Positions 62,784 through 64,000 of a stretch of DNA of 64,000 nt are shown here, one piece after another. The position numbers were made by a program, and so were the translations under genes. The notes under the pieces are model-generated. The model was not told the DNA's origin. It saw only the letters and a list, made by a program, of their open reading frames with translations, and did not search any database. The first letter of the stretch is position 1, and each line of letters starts with the position of its first letter. The stretch is from NCBI GenBank assembly GCA_017849435.1, contig JAFIGY010000020.1:369425-433424 (forward strand). Direction: 5' to 3'. Source of the stretch: Chitinophaga niabensis. GTDB taxonomy: Bacteria > Bacteroidota > Bacteroidia > Chitinophagales > Chitinophagaceae.

Positions 62784-63719
62784 TTACCGCAGTATCATGA
62801 TATATCCTTTAAAGTCCTGCCAGCGGCCGTTTTCATCTTTCACCCGTATCAAATAAAAATAGGTACCATCATTTAATCCTTTTCCGTCCCAATTCTGCTG
62901 GTAATTCTTTTGTTCAAAAACGTGATTGCCCCAGCGGTTAATGATAGTGATCTCATTCTCCGGGTATTTTTCCAATCCCCTCACAATAAATTTGTCGTTC
63001 GCGCCATCACCGTTGGGTGTGATTGTATTGGGGATATGTAATGGTAAAACCTGCTGCACATGCACCGCTTTGTTATTACCGGGCACACTGTCATTTTCAG
63101 CTGCGGTTACCAGAGCAGTATTCTCTATCCGCCCTGCTGCCAGCACTTTTGTTGAAACCGAAAGTGTCGCCGGCTGCCGGACAGCCAGATCCCCTATCTC
63201 CCACGTGATCTTATGTGACGCCGCATCGTAAGAAGCGCGTCCTGCGGAAGGTGTTCCGATGCTTTCAAGGGAAAGCTGTGGTGGCAGGATATCGGTCACC
63301 ACTACTGAAGATGCAGGCAATGGCCCGTTGTTCGTAACTGTCAGCAGATAGCTCAGGTTATAATTGACCAGCGCCGCCTTGCGGTCTGATTCCTTGGATA
63401 TCTGCACATCGGTGGAAGGGCCGCCTGTAGTCATTTCACGGATAATCACGGGATCGGAAAGATCGGAGGGACAATCCTGCTGATTGAATGCCTGCACGGT
63501 GTAAGTACCGGGTTGTGCAGTGATCAGTTCACGCAGGCCGGCATTGCTCACAGGCAGCCCGTCGCGGTACCATTGGTAACGCGTAGCTGCCGCATCTACG
63601 GCCGTAAGTTTCACTTTCTGTCCGGGCAAAATGAACTTGGTGCGCGTCACTCCCTGTGCCACGCACATCGTAACGCTCCCGGTCAGGAAAGCGATCAATA
63701 TGACAACCCTGCTGTGCAT
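62784..63719 (-). CDS. Surface protein with DUF11-like repeat and type IX (CHU) C-terminal signal
   Basis: A 311-aa exported protein. After a signal peptide come an Ig-like region (residues ~25-95) and a DUF11-like repeat (~105-215, with YLLTVTNNGPLPASSVVVTD). The C-terminal ~85 residues form the gliding-motility CHU domain (IPNTITPNGDGANDKFIVRG; INRWGNHVFEQ; WDGKGLNDGTYFYLI), the type IX sorting signal. It starts 8 bases after the preceding gene. Confidence 0.92.
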   Translation of the reverse strand: MHSRVVILIAFLTGSVTMCVAQGVTRTKFILPGQKVKLTAVDAAATRYQWYRDGLPVSNAGLRELITAQPGTYTVQAFNQQDCPSDLSDPVIIREMTTGGPSTDVQISKESDRKAALVNYNLSYLLTVTNNGPLPASSVVVTDILPPQLSLESIGTPSAGRASYDAASHKITWEIGDLAVRQPATLSVSTKVLAAGRIENTALVTAAENDSVPGNNKAVHVQQVLPLHIPNTITPNGDGANDKFIVRGLEKYPENEITIINRWGNHVFEQKNYQQNWDGKGLNDGTYFYLIRVKDENGRWQDFKGYIMILR

Positions 63720-63727
63720 GTGTTGTA

Positions 63728-64000
63728 TTACTCGATATTGATCGTCGGTTTGCCGGGTTTGGGCGTAACGGTCACCGTAGCTGTTGTGTTATCCCCGCTG
63801 TGGACAGCAGTAGTGCTATAAGGGCCACAATTGGCCTGAGCCGCATATTTAGCTTCGAATTTGTAAGTGTACTTTTTAATGGTACCTGCACCCGCTGAGG
63901 CAGCATCATTCACGGTGTAGGTAGCGCTATTGGTGGCAAGGTCGGTTACAACGTTAGCCTCATCCGTTTTTGTCCACTTGTAAGTTTTCGCAAAATTATC
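63728..64000 (-). CDS. C-terminal end of a large secreted or surface protein (5' end outside window)
   Basis: The minus-strand frame is open to base 64000 and ends with a stop at 63728. The visible ~90 residues (for example FAKTYKWTKTDEANVV and NCGPYSTTAVHSGDN) are Thr/Ser-rich and beta-like, as in Ig-like repeats. An ATG-like start inside the window (a GTG at 63913) is internal. It forms the operon head of the type IX surface cluster. The full size is unknown. Confidence 0.7.
   Translation of the reverse strand, partial: DNFAKTYKWTKTDEANVVTDLATNSATYTVNDAASAGAGTIKKYTYKFEAKYAAQANCGPYSTTAVHSGDNTTATVTVTPKPGKPTINIE

Noticed and set aside
1-64000. CRISPR array, transposase or rRNA genes
   Set aside because: No repeat-spacer pattern, DDE transposase frame or rRNA-like sequence was seen by eye.

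Overview
The window looks like a chromosomal segment from a Bacteroidota bacterium, most likely a Chitinophaga-like member of the Chitinophagaceae. Reasons: a SusC/SusD pair, a PorP/SprF and CHU-C-terminal (type IX secretion) surface cluster, LytS/LytTR and two-component-propeller regulators, DUF6660- and MauE/DoxX-type small proteins, and promoters of the Bacteroidota TTTG-N19/20-TAnnTTTG type (best example in front of the tRNA-Leu). No plasmid origin, CRISPR array, integrase or insertion sequence was recognised.

Layout. 1-7000: a SusC (cut by the window start)/SusD uptake pair, a small secreted protein, a MauE/DoxX membrane protein and an AraC regulator. 7276-18484: the most unusual locus. 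Two large caspase-like proteins, one fused to a subtilisin domain and one to a lipase-like alpha/beta hydrolase, are transcribed divergently from a CHAT-protease gene and a membrane-anchored STAND ATPase gene. All catalytic residues are present, and the layout fits a proteolytic-cascade conflict or cell-suicide system. 18491-29273: MmcQ/YjbR and metallo-beta-lactamase-fold genes, then a probable envelope-polysaccharide cluster (GT2 synthase, HEAT-repeat membrane protein, CheY-like regulator, YaiO barrel, LTA-synthase-like enzyme, hybrid kinase).

29382-33642: a tRNA-Leu(CAG) with promoter and terminator, followed on the opposite strand by an arsenic operon (arsR-arsM-acr3-arsC-metallophosphoesterase). 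It has two near-identical palindromic operators. The arsC frame is broken by a one-base deletion in a homopolymer. 33777-47511: accessory and regulatory genes, namely a serine hydrolase, a TonB receptor with a DUF6660 partner, VOC, ACT and ABM proteins, winged-helix, LysR and AraC regulators, an orphan ParA, an M60 peptidase, a phosphoesterase lipoprotein and a YeiH transporter. Several decayed fragments lie here.

47657-56936: a DinB protein, then a same-strand run of GlxA-type regulator, two dehydrogenases, a LytS/LytTR pair and a propeller kinase/NarL pair. 57023-64000: a radical SAM protein with an unusual cysteine spacing, a PIN-toxin module with an 11-bp inverted-repeat operator, a secreted beta-helix protein overlapping the toxin gene, and the type IX surface cluster, whose first gene runs off the window.
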